NCBI RefSeq assembly: GCF_000381925.1
Contig: NZ_KB907309.1
Span: forward strand, 496,001-560,000
DNA: 64,000 nucleotides
Direction: 5' to 3'
Source: Nocardia sp. BMG111209
GTDB lineage: Bacteria; Actinomycetota; Actinomycetes; Mycobacteriales; Mycobacteriaceae
Part shown: piece by piece, positions 1-8,939 of the stretch
How the letters are laid out: the number at the start of each line of letters is the position of its first letter
Numbering within the stretch: the first letter of the stretch is position 1
Program-made: the position numbers and the translations under genes
The notes under the pieces: generated by a model
The model's database searches: none
Seen by the model: only the letters and a program-made list of their open reading frames with translations
What the model was told of the DNA's origin: nothing

Positions 1-61
1 ACGAGATAATGCGTTCCCTCGTTCCGAGAACCGCCGGGAATTGCGTCGATGCGTGAACGGA

Positions 62-97
62 TGCAATTGCAGAGTTTGCCGGCAACCTGCACGTGCA
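62..97. repeat. Cluster of three 10-bp palindromes
   Basis: Three perfect 10-bp palindromes follow each other: TGCAATTGCA (62-71), TTGCCGGCAA (76-85) and TGCACGTGCA (88-97). They lie in about 200 bp with no credible gene at the left edge, downstream of purQ. This could be an operator for a gene outside the window; function unknown. Confidence 0.5.
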
Positions 98-127
98 CGA
101 TTGCGGGGCGATAGACCGGGATTTGCC

Positions 128-158
128 GGGACCACCACGCCGTCGCGCGGGTGGTCCC
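128..158 (-). terminator. Hairpin downstream of purQ
   Basis: Perfect 9-bp arms GGGACCACC (128-136) and GGTGGTCCC (150-158) with a 13-nt loop lie 47 bp past the purQ stop. No T-tract follows on the minus strand, so this may be a weak or factor-assisted terminator. Confidence 0.4.
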
Positions 159-204
159 TACGCCGCCGGGGCGGCGATCGCCGTACTGCCGGTGCGGACG
201 ATCC

Positions 205-885
205 CTAGGCCGCGACGAGCGTGTCGACCACGGAGAGGAACATGCCGAGGCCGTCATCGCTGGGACCGGTCAGCGGCTCGGTGGCGTGCTCGGGATGCGG
301 CATCAGGCCGACGATCCGGCCGTCGGCGGACGAGATGCCCGCGATGTCGCGCTGCGAGCCGTTCGGGTTCTCGCCGTAGCGGAACACCACCCGGCCCTCG
401 CCCTCCAACTCGTCGAGCACACGCTGCGAGGCCTGGTAACGGCCCTCCGCGTTCTTGACCGGGATGAGGATCTGCGCGCCCGGCTCGTAGCGGGAGGTCC
501 ACGCGGTGTCGGTGCGCTCCACCCGCAGCCATTCGTCGCGGCAGATGAAGTGCAGGCCCTGATTGCGGGTCAGCGCGCCGGGCAGCAGTCCGGCCTCGCA
601 CAGCACCTGGAACCCGTTGCAGATACCCAGGACCGGCATCCCCTTGCCCGCGGCCTCGACCACCTTGCCCATCACCGGGGCGAACCGGGCGATGGCGCCG
701 GCCCGCAGGTAGTCGCCGTAGGAGAAGCCGCCGGGGACCACGACCGCGTCGACCGCGCGCAGGTCGGCGTCGCCGTGCCACAGCGCCACCGCCTCGGCGC
801 CACCGAGCCGGACCGCGCGGGCGGCGTCGACGTCGTCGAGGGTGCCCGGGAAGGTGATCACACCGATGCGAGCGTTGCCGGTCAC
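205..885 (-). CDS. purQ: Phosphoribosylformylglycinamidine synthase subunit PurQ
   Basis: Glutaminase subunit of FGAM synthase, which supplies ammonia for conversion of FGAR to FGAM in purine synthesis together with PurL and PurS (cytosol). It is a class I glutamine amidotransferase of 226 aa, the usual length. The nucleophile Cys89 lies in a VLGICNGFQ elbow, and the His197/Glu199 pair lies in MPHPEH near the C terminus. It starts with GTG at 885, overlapping the purS stop by 4 bp (GTGA), so it is translationally coupled to purS. purL is not in the window, and the flank beyond 205 shows no gene. The call is firm. Confidence 0.96.
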   Translation of the reverse strand: MTGNARIGVITFPGTLDDVDAARAVRLGGAEAVALWHGDADLRAVDAVVVPGGFSYGDYLRAGAIARFAPVMGKVVEAAGKGMPVLGICNGFQVLCEAGLLPGALTRNQGLHFICRDEWLRVERTDTAWTSRYEPGAQILIPVKNAEGRYQASQRVLDELEGEGRVVFRYGENPNGSQRDIAGISSADGRIVGLMPHPEHATEPLTGPSDDGLGMFLSVVDTLVAA

Positions 886-1118
886 GACAGTCGCACCACC
901 TTCCAGTCCTCGATCACCGTGTTGGCGAGCAGGGCCTCCGCGATCTTCGCCAGCTCCGCGTCGTCGACGCTGTCGTCGACGTCGAGTTCGAATCGCTTGC
1001 CCTGCCGGACATCCGACACACCCGGGAAACCCAGGCGCCCGAGTGCGCCGACGATGGCCTGACCCTGCGGATCCAGGATCTCGGCCTTCGGCATCACCTC
1101 GACCACGACTCGTGCCAC
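882..1118 (-). CDS. purS: Phosphoribosylformylglycinamidine synthase subunit PurS
   Basis: Small subunit of the three-part FGAM synthase; it bridges PurQ and PurL for ammonia transfer. The 78-aa product matches the family (about 80 aa) and opens with [19 protein letters not shown], the typical first strand and 'P-K-x-x-x-D-P-Q-G' segment. GTG at 1118 was chosen because a GAGGAG ribosome-binding site lies just upstream and longer in-frame extensions do not resemble the family. Its stop overlaps the purQ start. The MBL-hydrolase gene runs divergently from about 93 bp away. Confidence 0.94.
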   Translation of the reverse strand: MARVVVEVMPKAEILDPQGQAIVGALGRLGFPGVSDVRQGKRFELDVDDSVDDAELAKIAEALLANTVIEDWKVVRLS

Positions 1119-1198
1119 GCGTTGCTCCTCAGCTGTGGGGGGATTACCGGCACAGCGTAGTCGGCGAGTTCCGCGCGGCACGGCGCGGGTGGGGCTTG

Positions 1199-1204
1199 TA
1201 CGTT
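1199..1204 (+). promoter_or_regulatory. Leaderless -10 box (TACGTT)
   Basis: TACGTT fits TANNNT and ends 6 nt before the ATG at 1211, so transcription would begin at or beside the start codon. No ribosome-binding site is present. Confidence 0.5.
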
Positions 1205-1210
1205 GGCCGT

Positions 1211-1864
1211 ATGCGCGTCGCACACTTCGGACATTCCTGTGTTCTCGTCGAACTCGACGGCGTCAAGATTCTCTTCGATCCGGGCAATTTCTCGCACGGA
1301 TTCGAGGGCGTCACCGGGCTGGACGCGATCGCGGTCACCCATCAGCACCCCGACCACATCGACGCCCACCGGATCGAGGCCCTGATCGAGGGCAATCCCG
1401 GCGCCCGCCTGCTCAGCGACCCCCAGACCGCCCAGCAGCGCGGCGAGCCGTGGGAGGCGGTGCACGCCGGCGACGTGCTCACCGTGGGCGAGGTGCAGAT
1501 CACCGGGGGTGGCGGCCGGCACGCGGTCATCCACCCGGAGATCCCGGTGATCGACAACACCGTGTTCCAGCTGGGCACCCCCGCGGATCCGGCGCGGTTC
1601 GTCCATCCGGGCGACAGCCTGTGGGTGCCGTCGGTGCCGGTCGGCGTGCTGGCCCTGCCCGCGGTGGCGCCGTGGATGAAGATCAGCGAGGCCGTCGACT
1701 ACCTGCGCGCGGTACATCCGCGCACGGCCCTGCCCATCCACTACGGGATCATCAGCCCCGCGGCCCAGGGCATCTACTTCGGCCGGCTGTCCGAAATGCG
1801 GCCGGTGGACAGCGATTTCGTCGTCATCCAGCCCGAGGATCAGGCCGACCTGGCCACCGCGTAG
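1211..1864 (+). CDS. MBL-fold metal-dependent hydrolase
   Basis: Metallo-beta-lactamase-fold hydrolase of the UlaG-like/UPF0173 type, 217 aa. The metal-binding signature is THQHPDH (His44, His46, Asp48, His49). A conserved glycine-histidine turn (GGGGRHAVIHPEIP) and a C-terminal PIHYG histidine complete the probable metal site. The N terminus MRVAHFGHSCVLVE is the typical first strand, which supports ATG 1211. The substrate is unknown. It is divergent from purSQ, and its 3' end overlaps the convergent peptidase gene by 25 bp. There is no signal peptide, so it should be cytosolic. Confidence 0.88.
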   Translation: MRVAHFGHSCVLVELDGVKILFDPGNFSHGFEGVTGLDAIAVTHQHPDHIDAHRIEALIEGNPGARLLSDPQTAQQRGEPWEAVHAGDVLTVGEVQITGGGGRHAVIHPEIPVIDNTVFQLGTPADPARFVHPGDSLWVPSVPVGVLALPAVAPWMKISEAVDYLRAVHPRTALPIHYGIISPAAQGIYFGRLSEMRPVDSDFVVIQPEDQADLATA

Positions 1865-3222
1865 CCGGCCAGGAACAGCGCCTCGGCGAGCGCGATCCGC
1901 TCGATCTCGGCCGGGTCCACGCTCTCGTTGGGGGCGTGGATCAGGCAGGCGGGTTCCTCGACGCCGACGAGCATGATCTCCGCGTCCGGATAGGTCTCGG
2001 CGAACACGTTGCACAGCGGGATCGATCCGCCCTGCCCCTGGGTGGTGGCCGGCCGGCCGTAGGCCGCGGCCAGCGCCGCCTCCATCGCGGCACGGGCCGG
2101 GCCGCCGGTGCCCGACCGGAACGGCGCGCCGACGGCCTCGGTCTCCACGGTCAGCCGGGCCCGCCACGGCGTGTGCGCCCGCAGGTGCGCGGTCAGCTCC
2201 CGCAACGCCCGGTCCGGTTCGAGGCCGGGCGGGATCCGCAGATTGAGCCGGGCGCGGGCCCGGGGCTGCAGCGCGGCCGCCGAGCCGACCACCGGCGGCA
2301 CATCCATCCCGAGCACCGTGAGAGCCGGTCGCGCCCACAGCATGTCGGAGATCGTGCCGTCGCCGAACAGCGCCACGTCGTCGAGTACCCCGGCGTCGGC
2401 GCGGAACTGCCCGGCGGAATACTGCACGCCGTCCCAGACCTGATCGGCGGTCAGGCCGTCGACGGTGGTGTTGCCGCGCTCGTCGTGCAGCGTCGCCAGC
2501 AGGTGCACCAGCGCCGTCACCGCATCCGGCGCGGCGCCCCCGAACATGCCGGAATGCAAGGGGCCGGACAGGGTTTCGAGGGTGACGAGCACGTTCACGG
2601 TCCCGCGCAGGGTCTGGGTGAAGGTGGGCACGCCGGCGGCGAAGTTACCGCAGTCGCCGATCACCAGCGCGTCGGCGCGCAGCAGTTCGGCGTTGCGGGG
2701 CACGAACTGTTCCAGCCCGGCGCCGCCCTGCTCCTCCGAACCCTCCGACACCAGCGTGATGCCGACCGGGAAATCGTTGCCGCCCAACTCTTCCCGCAAT
2801 GCGCGCAGCGCGGTCAGGTGGGCCACCAGATTGCCCTTGCAGTCCGCGGCGCCGCGGCCGTACCAGCGGCCGTCGCGCTCGTGCAGTTCCCAGGCCGGAG
2901 TCACCCAGGCGGCCTCGTCCAGCGGCGGCTGCACGTCGTAATGGCAGTACAGCAGCACCGTCGGCGCACCGGGCGGCGCCGGATACCGCGCCACCACCGA
3001 CGATGTGCCGTCGGGCGTCTCGTACAGTCCGGCCTCGGTCAGCCCGGCCGCCCGGAAGGCGTCGCGCACCCAGTGCGCCGCACGCTCGCACTCCGCGGCC
3101 GGGAACTGCCGCGGATCGGCCACGGAACGGAACGAAACCAGTTCCGCCAGATCGGCTTTCGCTCGCGGCATGAGGGCCTGCACCCGCGCGCGCAGCGCGG
3201 CGGTCCGGGAGTCGTCGGTCAT
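1840..3222 (-). CDS. M20 family dipeptidase/metallopeptidase
   Basis: Zinc-dependent M20 peptidase of 460 aa, closest in layout to the CNDP/dapE-like 'dipeptidase' group. Metal ligands are visible in YCHYDVQPP (His94, Asp96), GRGAADCKG and the glutamate pair of SEGSEEQGG. A dimerisation domain occupies roughly residues 200-320, and the C-terminal half carries GQGGSIP and an IHAPNE histidine. ATG 3222 is preferred over ATG 3228 because AAAGG lies 6 nt upstream. It is probably cytosolic and cleaves di- or tripeptides; specificity cannot be read from sequence. It converges on, and overlaps, the MBL-hydrolase gene. Confidence 0.9.
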   Translation of the reverse strand: MTDDSRTAALRARVQALMPRAKADLAELVSFRSVADPRQFPAAECERAAHWVRDAFRAAGLTEAGLYETPDGTSSVVARYPAPPGAPTVLLYCHYDVQPPLDEAAWVTPAWELHERDGRWYGRGAADCKGNLVAHLTALRALREELGGNDFPVGITLVSEGSEEQGGAGLEQFVPRNAELLRADALVIGDCGNFAAGVPTFTQTLRGTVNVLVTLETLSGPLHSGMFGGAAPDAVTALVHLLATLHDERGNTTVDGLTADQVWDGVQYSAGQFRADAGVLDDVALFGDGTISDMLWARPALTVLGMDVPPVVGSAAALQPRARARLNLRIPPGLEPDRALRELTAHLRAHTPWRARLTVETEAVGAPFRSGTGGPARAAMEAALAAAYGRPATTQGQGGSIPLCNVFAETYPDAEIMLVGVEEPACLIHAPNESVDPAEIERIALAEALFLAGYAVARSA

Positions 3223-3296
3223 GATCATCCTTTCTACCGTCCGCGGCGGGCATGATGGGTGACGACCGGTACCTGCCGCCAGCGAGAGAGGCTTCG

Positions 3297-4691
3297 ATGT
3301 CCGTGCGCGACGAGTCCGAAGATCTGTTCACCCTCCCCGCGCTGGCCCACGGCGCACCCAAGAACCGATTCCCCGAACTGTCGATCCCGGCCCAGGCCGC
3401 GTATCAGATCGTGCACGACGAACTCCTGCTCGACGGCGTCTCCCGGATGAATCTGGCCACCTTCTGCACCACCTGGCTCGACGACCAGGCCCGCCGGCTG
3501 ATGTCCGAGACCACCGACAAGAACATCGTCGACAAGGACGAATACCCGCAGACCGCGGAGCTCGAGCAGCGTTGCGTGCGGATGGTCGCCGATCTGTGGC
3601 ACGCGCCGGATCCCGACGACACCGCCGGCACCTCCACCACCGGATCCAGTGAGGCCGCCATGCTGGGCGGGCTGGCCGCGAAATTCCGCTGGCGGGCCCG
3701 CACCGACGGCCCGTACGCGGCCGCCAAGGGGGTGCCGAATTTCGTCTGCGGCCCGGTGCAGGTGTGCTGGGAGAAGTTCGCGCGCTACTTCGACGTCGAG
3801 ATCCGGCGGGTGCCGTTGCGGGCCGATCGGTTCACCCTGCATCCGGACGATATCGAGGCGCACTGCGATGCGAACACCATCATGGTGGTGGCGACACTGG
3901 GCCAGACCTTCACCGGGCTGTACGAGGATGTGGCCGGCATCGCCGCGACCCTCGACGATATGCAGCAGCGCACCGGCCTGGACATCCCGCTGCACGTCGA
4001 CGCCGCCAGCGGCGGCTTCCTCGCGCCGTTCACCGCACCCGAGTTGATCTGGGATTTCCGGCTGCCGCGGGTGCGGTCCATCAACGCCTCCGGACACAAG
4101 ACCGGCCTGGCGCCACTGGGCTGCGGCTGGGCGATCTGGCGTGCGACCGCGGATCTGCCCGAGGGGCTCATCTTCGACGTGGACTATCTCGGCGGCAGCA
4201 TGGCCACCTTCAACCTCAACTTCTCGCGGCCCGGCGGCCAGGCCATCACGCAGTACTACGAATTCATCCGGCTCGGCCGGATCGGCTACACGGCGGTGCA
4301 GGAGCAGCATCACCATGTCGCGCGGCAGCTGGCCCGGGGTGTCGAACAGGCCGGGCCGTTCGAGCTGATCCACGACGGCGATCCGCTGCGCGGTATCACC
4401 GCGGTGTCCTGGCGGATGACCGAGGAGACCGACTACAACCTCTACGACCTGTCGGACCGGCTGCGCAGCCGGGGCTGGCTGATCGCCGCCTATCCGCTAC
4501 CGGCGAACCGGCAGGGCGAGACCGTGATGCGCGCGGTGATCCGGCACGGCTTCACCCACGACATGGTCGATCTGCTGCTGGCCGACGTCCGGCGCAGTAT
4601 CGAACACCTGCACCGGCATCCGCTGGAAACCTCGCTCACCCGCAAGGAGGCCGGCGGGTTCACCCACGACGCGACGCCGCGTTCGGCCTGA
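3297..4691 (+). CDS. gadB: Glutamate decarboxylase (PLP-dependent)
   Basis: Decarboxylates L-glutamate to GABA and consumes a proton; it has roles in acid resistance and the GABA shunt. The 464-aa length fits GadA/B. PLP residues are visible: HVDAASGG (Asp235) and INASGHKTG with the Schiff-base Lys268. The N terminus ('PALAHGAPKNRFPE') and the C-terminal MRAVIRHGF motif are typical. ATG 3297 is chosen for the AGAGAGG site 5-6 nt upstream. A TACCGT -10-like box at 3234-3239 would give a leader of about 50 nt. No adjacent glutamate/GABA antiporter gene is seen. Confidence 0.94.
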   Translation: MSVRDESEDLFTLPALAHGAPKNRFPELSIPAQAAYQIVHDELLLDGVSRMNLATFCTTWLDDQARRLMSETTDKNIVDKDEYPQTAELEQRCVRMVADLWHAPDPDDTAGTSTTGSSEAAMLGGLAAKFRWRARTDGPYAAAKGVPNFVCGPVQVCWEKFARYFDVEIRRVPLRADRFTLHPDDIEAHCDANTIMVVATLGQTFTGLYEDVAGIAATLDDMQQRTGLDIPLHVDAASGGFLAPFTAPELIWDFRLPRVRSINASGHKTGLAPLGCGWAIWRATADLPEGLIFDVDYLGGSMATFNLNFSRPGGQAITQYYEFIRLGRIGYTAVQEQHHHVARQLARGVEQAGPFELIHDGDPLRGITAVSWRMTEETDYNLYDLSDRLRSRGWLIAAYPLPANRQGETVMRAVIRHGFTHDMVDLLLADVRRSIEHLHRHPLETSLTRKEAGGFTHDATPRSA

Positions 4692-4702
4692 GCCGCACGG
4701 GT

Positions 4703-5407
4703 TCAGGCGGCCCGCGCGATCTCGAACGGGTCCCAGCGGTACACGTCGGGCGTGGCGGCGTGGAACAGGGCCAGGTCGACCGCGTCGATCATGGCCTGCC
4801 GCGGTCCGGACCGGCTCAGCTGCGCGGCCGATACGGCCAGGCGCAGCTGACCGCCGCGGCGGGCGGTCCGCACCGCGCTCATCACCAGGGCGTGGCACCA
4901 CCACGGCTCGGCGCGGAAACCCTCGCCGATCCCGTGCACCCAGGCCCGCTGCACGGTCTGCCGCTCCAGGTCGTGGATCGAGGTGAGGGTCAGCGCCAGG
5001 CGGAATCCGACCTCCGGCAGCGCCGCGAGCGCACCCTCGGAGACGTTCCAGCGCGGCGCCGCGAACAGCCGGGTGCGCAGGCCCACCTGCTCCAGCACCC
5101 GGTCGGCGGCCATCAGCCGCAGCCGGGCCTCGTGCCGGGGCAGATCGGCGAATTCGGCCCGGCGGCTCTTGGTGGCCGCCTGGTCGTAGCCGTGCAGGAC
5201 GACGGCATCGCCGACCGTGCGCCGGGCCCGCAGCCATTCCTGGGTGGCGGGATCGTCGACGAGGCGATATTTGCCCTTCAGCCGGGGGGCCACCAGCAGC
5301 GACAGCGGAACGCCCCGGCGATCCATCTCCGTGGCGAAGGACATCGCCGCCGCTCGTGTGGTGTCACGAATACCGGAAACCGAAACGATCAACTGCGACC
5401 CGCTCAT
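4703..5407 (-). CDS. DUF2334-type polysaccharide deacetylase-like protein
   Basis: A 234-aa protein with the layout of DUF2334 (a divergent NodB-like deacetylase fold). It has an N-terminal LIVSVSGI strand, then LSLLVAPRLKG, a VLHGYDQ motif that carries the candidate metal His, LFAAPRWNVS in the position of the deacetylase 'R-x-P' segment, and a C-terminal AMIDAVDLAL helix. The usual double-histidine site is not obvious, so catalytic activity is uncertain. No signal peptide or TM segment is seen. It is convergent with gadB, 11 bp apart. A role in cell-envelope glycan metabolism is inference only. Confidence 0.75.
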   Translation of the reverse strand: MSGSQLIVSVSGIRDTTRAAAMSFATEMDRRGVPLSLLVAPRLKGKYRLVDDPATQEWLRARRTVGDAVVLHGYDQAATKSRRAEFADLPRHEARLRLMAADRVLEQVGLRTRLFAAPRWNVSEGALAALPEVGFRLALTLTSIHDLERQTVQRAWVHGIGEGFRAEPWWCHALVMSAVRTARRGGQLRLAVSAAQLSRSGPRQAMIDAVDLALFHAATPDVYRWDPFEIARAA

Positions 5408-5663
5408 GTTTCCACTGTGTGGTGAACAGATGTCCGTGACGTGCTGCTCCGGTGACTTCCCGACGAATTCGCGCTACCGAATCGTGAGTCGGCCGCCCCG
5501 CGAATTCACCGGCGGATTCCGCCGATTTCTCCCGAAACAGCACCACAACAGTGTGATATGCCCCACCGGGTAACCGAACGATATCGGCGCCGACAGGGAC
5601 ACGCCGAAGTGGACGCGCCGTTTTCGCATTGATGCAGGATGTACACGACAACGCAACCGTAAC

Positions 5664-5669
5664 TAGACT
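5664..5669 (+). promoter_or_regulatory. Leaderless -10 box (TAGACT)
   Basis: TAGACT ends 7 nt before the GTG at 5677, with no ribosome-binding site between. The same hexamer occurs at the purB start. Confidence 0.55.
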
Positions 5670-5676
5670 GCGCCGC

Positions 5677-6003
5677 GTGAAAGCTGCACTCCTCACCGCC
5701 CTCGCCGTTCCGTTCCTGATGGCCGTCCCGGCCGTGGCCGGAGCCCAGCCCGCGCCGCCGCCCGCCGACATCATGCCGGGTCAGTCCCAGAGCCCGGATC
5801 AGCTGTGCGACACGACCAGCAAGATCATCGACTCCGTGCACACCACCCAGCCGGATGCCGTCACCCCCGAGCAGATCGCCACCGCGTACGACGCGCAGAT
5901 GGCGGCGAAGGTGCCCGGCTACGGTCTCTTCCAGGGTCAGCAGCACAGCGACCTGGTCAACCTGATCAACGCGTGCGGTTTCGCCCCGCCGCCGCAGGGC
6001 TGA
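5677..6003 (+). CDS. Small secreted protein, unknown function
   Basis: A 108-aa protein not recognised as a named family. It begins with a clear Sec signal peptide (basic VKAAL, a hydrophobic stretch, and an AGAQP cleavage region near residues 24-27). The mature part is Pro/Gln-rich and has two cysteines (one in DQLCDTTSK, one in INACGFAPP) that could form a disulfide outside the cell. GTG 5677 is chosen because it starts exactly at the signal peptide and lies 7 nt after a TAGACT -10 box. It is convergent with ptrB, 24 bp apart. Small exported proteins of this style are common in Nocardia and mycobacteria. Confidence 0.72.
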   Translation: MKAALLTALAVPFLMAVPAVAGAQPAPPPADIMPGQSQSPDQLCDTTSKIIDSVHTTQPDAVTPEQIATAYDAQMAAKVPGYGLFQGQQHSDLVNLINACGFAPPPQG

Positions 6004-6027
6004 TCCGAGCCCGACCCGGGAGCGCGG

Positions 6028-8238
6028 TCAGACGCCGCGCCCCACGAGATCCAGCACCCACGCGTATTCGAACGCTATTTCCTTCCATTTCGGATAACGG
6101 CCGCTGACGCCGCCGTGACCGGCGCTCATCTCCGTCTTCAACAGCAGCGGGGCATCGCCGGTCGCGGTGGCACGCAGCCGGGCCACCCACTTGGCGGGTT
6201 CGACGTACAGCACCCGGGTGTCGTTGAGGCCGGTCGTCGCCAGGATCGCGGGATAGTGCTGGGCCGTGACGTTCTCGTACGGCGAGTACGACTTCATGTA
6301 GAAGTACACCTCGGGATCGGCCAGCGGATTTCCCCACTCGTCCCATTCGATGACCGTCAGCGGCAGCGACGGATCGAGGATCGAGGTGAGCGGGTCCACG
6401 AACGGCACGCTGGTCAGGATTCCCGCGAACGACTCCGGCGCGATATTCGCGACCGCACCCATCAGCAGCCCGCCCGCGCTGCCGCCGTCGGCGACCAGGC
6501 GGTCCGGGGTGGTGACGCCGGTATCGATCAGATGCCGGGCGCAGGCGACGAAATCGGTGAAGGTGTTCTTCTTCGTGAGCGTCTTGCCGTTCTCGTACCA
6601 GAGCCGGCCCATCTCGCCGCCGCCGCGCACGTGCGCGACCGCGTACACCATGCCCCGGTCCAGCAGCGACAGGCGCGGCACCGAGAAGCCCGGATCGATA
6701 CTCGCCTCGTAGGAGCCGTAGCCGTACAGCAGTGCGGGGACGGGACCCGGGCCCGCGCCGGCCCGATCGCGGCGGCGGACGATCGAGATCGGGATCCGGG
6801 TGCCGTCCTCGGCCACCGCCCAATCCCGGTGCTGCTCATACTCGTTCGGGTCGTAACCGCCGAGCACCTGCTGTTCCTTGCGGAGGATCAGTTCACCGGT
6901 GGCCGGTACGTAGTCGAACACCTGCATCGGGGTGATGAACGAGGTCAGCCCGATGCGCAGGGTCGGTTGCGCCCATTCGGGATTCGAGCCCAGCCCCGCC
7001 GAGAACAGCTCCAGGCCGAACTCGAGCTCGCGCAACTCCCCGTATCCGGCGCCGGGCACGCCCGAGGCGTCGGAGGTCAACGGCCACACCGCGACTCGCG
7101 GCAGCGCCTCGCGACGGTAGGAGAGCACCAGATGGTCGGCGAAGCAGTCGATGTCCTCCAGCCGCACATCGTCGCGGTGCGGGATCAGGACGGTCTGATT
7201 CGCCGGATCGTCCGCCGGCGCCTCGGCCAGCACGAAGTTCTCGGCCTTCACCCCGTCCACGATGTCGTTGTGCAGGAACAGGAATCGGTCCTGACCGGCG
7301 ATCACGGCGTGCTCGGCGTAATACTCCACGCCCTCGCGGCGCGGCAGCAGCACCCGGAATTCGCCCTCGGGGTCGTCGGATTCGAGCACCCGGGCCTCGC
7401 TGGTGATCTTCGAATGCACCCAGATCATCAGATATTTCTCGGAGTGCGTGGCGCCGATGCCGACCCAGTACCGGTCGTCGGGCTCGTGATGGACGACGAC
7501 ATCGCTGTCCCTCGGGGTGCCCAGGCGGTGCCGCCACACCGTATCCGGACGCCAGGCCTCGTCGACGGTCTGATAGAAGAGGTGGGTCCCGTCCAGCGAC
7601 CAGGTCGCGCCCCCGCCGATATCCGCGATCTCGTCGGCCAGGATCTCCCCGGTCCGCAGATCCTTGAACCGCAGCAGATACCGCTCGTTGCCGACGACAT
7701 CGGTGGAGAAGGCCAGCAGCGTGCCGTCGTGGCTGATGGAGAAGGCGCCCAGCGAGAAGAATTCGTGCTCCTCGGCGAGGATGTTGCTGTCCAGCAGCAC
7801 CTGCTCACCGGGAATCTCGGCGTCGGCCTCGAGCGCCGGGGGCGCCCAGTCGTCCGGATCGGCCACGGGGCACCGGCAGTGCACGCCGTGCTGTTTGCCC
7901 TCGAAACTGCGGGTGTAGTACCACCAGTCGCCCATCCGGGTCGGGACCGAGAGGTCCGTCTCCTGGGTGCGCGCCTTGATCTCGTCGAAGACGGCCTCCC
8001 GCAGCGCCTGCTGATGGGCCGTGCGCGACTCGGTGTACGCGTTCTCCGCCTCTAGGTGCGCGATGACCTCGGGGCTTTCCTTGTCGCGCAGCCATTCGTA
8101 CTCGTCGACGACCGTGTCGCCGTGGTGTAACCGCTCGGCGGGTACCCGCTTCGCCACCGGGGGCGTCACCGCGGCGGCGGTGCCCGGCGTCGCGTCGCCG
8201 GGGCTGGGGACCGTTCCGGTACCACTGTCGAGAGCCAT
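6028..8238 (-). CDS. ptrB: Oligopeptidase B / prolyl oligopeptidase family (S9A)
   Basis: Cytosolic serine peptidase of 736 aa that cleaves short peptides, in oligopeptidase B typically after basic residues. The N-terminal half is a seven-bladed propeller and the C-terminal third an alpha/beta-hydrolase domain. The catalytic Ser lies in DGGSAGGLL (about residue 584), Asp in TGLNDTRV (about 672) and His in SAGHGG (about 706). The 'YGSYEASIDPGFS' and 'AHVRGGGEMGR' segments are typical of oligopeptidase B. ATG 8238 is preferred because a TACCGT -10 box overlaps the only upstream alternative, GTG 8247. Confidence 0.92.
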   Translation of the reverse strand: MALDSGTGTVPSPGDATPGTAAAVTPPVAKRVPAERLHHGDTVVDEYEWLRDKESPEVIAHLEAENAYTESRTAHQQALREAVFDEIKARTQETDLSVPTRMGDWWYYTRSFEGKQHGVHCRCPVADPDDWAPPALEADAEIPGEQVLLDSNILAEEHEFFSLGAFSISHDGTLLAFSTDVVGNERYLLRFKDLRTGEILADEIADIGGGATWSLDGTHLFYQTVDEAWRPDTVWRHRLGTPRDSDVVVHHEPDDRYWVGIGATHSEKYLMIWVHSKITSEARVLESDDPEGEFRVLLPRREGVEYYAEHAVIAGQDRFLFLHNDIVDGVKAENFVLAEAPADDPANQTVLIPHRDDVRLEDIDCFADHLVLSYRREALPRVAVWPLTSDASGVPGAGYGELRELEFGLELFSAGLGSNPEWAQPTLRIGLTSFITPMQVFDYVPATGELILRKEQQVLGGYDPNEYEQHRDWAVAEDGTRIPISIVRRRDRAGAGPGPVPALLYGYGSYEASIDPGFSVPRLSLLDRGMVYAVAHVRGGGEMGRLWYENGKTLTKKNTFTDFVACARHLIDTGVTTPDRLVADGGSAGGLLMGAVANIAPESFAGILTSVPFVDPLTSILDPSLPLTVIEWDEWGNPLADPEVYFYMKSYSPYENVTAQHYPAILATTGLNDTRVLYVEPAKWVARLRATATGDAPLLLKTEMSAGHGGVSGRYPKWKEIAFEYAWVLDLVGRGV

Positions 8239-8245
8239 GCGGTCC

Positions 8246-8251
8246 ACGGTA
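8246..8251 (-). promoter_or_regulatory. Leaderless -10 box of ptrB (TACCGT)
   Basis: On the minus strand TACCGT ends 7 nt before ATG 8238, with no ribosome-binding site. The same hexamer occurs at two other minus-strand starts (14070, 50761). Confidence 0.5.
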
Positions 8252-8281
8252 ATCGCGTGGCGCCGCCGGGCGACGTCCGGG

Positions 8282-8488
8282 CTATCCCAGTCCGGTGCGT
8301 CGCGCCGAACCCGGCAGACCGGCCCGGCGCGTGCTCACCCGCCGGGTGTCCATCAGGTAGTAGAGGGCCGCTTTGCGGCGCGAGCATTGGTCGGGCGGGC
8401 AACTGCGGTGGACGTGCAGGATGTGGTGCGCTAGCTCGACGGTGAGGTGTAGGGGCACCACCGAGCAGGTGTCGTATTCCGGTGCCAT
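8282..8488 (-). CDS. Small Cys/His-containing hypothetical protein
   Basis: A 68-aa reading frame starting MAPEYDTCSV. It has an amphipathic VELAHHILHVHRSC segment followed by CPPDQCSRRKAALYYL, so two histidines and two or three cysteines cluster in about 15 residues as a possible small metal-binding knuckle. ATG 8488 has AAGGAC about 8 nt upstream, which is the main support for a real gene. The function is not recognised. It lies 43 bp upstream of ptrB in the same direction. Confidence 0.55.
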   Translation of the reverse strand: MAPEYDTCSVVPLHLTVELAHHILHVHRSCPPDQCSRRKAALYYLMDTRRVSTRRAGLPGSARRTGLG

Positions 8489-8709
8489 CGGCGCTCTGTC
8501 CTTGTCGTGCCTGGTCGAGGGCGGAATGCACGATTGCGGTCCGTCTGACCGAATCGCGATCCGGTTCCGCCACAGCAACAGATGTTTCCGCTTCGATTGC
8601 CGGATAAACCCCTGTCGCCACGACTACTGTGAATTGCGGCCGAGATCACCGAATCCCGCACCGAGCCAAGCCGACTCGCTCATCGCGAGGCCGGCGTACA
8701 GGAGCAGAT

Positions 8710-8925
8710 GTGGAAGCGAAGAATCGCGATATCGACCCCGATGCCGTATGGCACCGCAGCGGCGGCGGGACCGGTGGCGTCGAGGTCACCTTCCTCGCCT
8801 CCGGCAACGTCGGCCTGCGCGACGCGAACAATCCCGGCGGCGCGATCCTCGTCTTCACTCCCGCCGAGTGGACGGCCTTCGTCGCCGGCGCCCGGGACGG
8901 GGAGTTCAACCGCCCCTCCGCCTGA
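8710..8925 (+). CDS. DUF397 domain protein
   Basis: A 71-aa protein matching the DUF397 pattern: a short charged N terminus, WHRSG, GGVEVTFLASGNVGLRD, then FTPAEWTAFVAGARDGEF. DUF397 proteins usually sit next to an XRE (Scr1-like) regulator and are thought to act with it. Here no regulator is adjacent, so it is an orphan copy. GTG 8710 has a GGAG site at 8701. It is convergent with the esterase gene. Cytosolic; biochemical role unknown. Confidence 0.82.
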   Translation: MEAKNRDIDPDAVWHRSGGGTGGVEVTFLASGNVGLRDANNPGGAILVFTPAEWTAFVAGARDGEFNRPSA

Positions 8926-8939
8926 TTCCGCTTGCCGGC

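Noticed and set aside
1840..1864. 25-bp overlap of convergent MBL-hydrolase and M20 peptidase genes as a possible frameshift
   Set aside because: Both proteins have normal C termini and lengths; short convergent overlaps are common in compact high-GC genomes.
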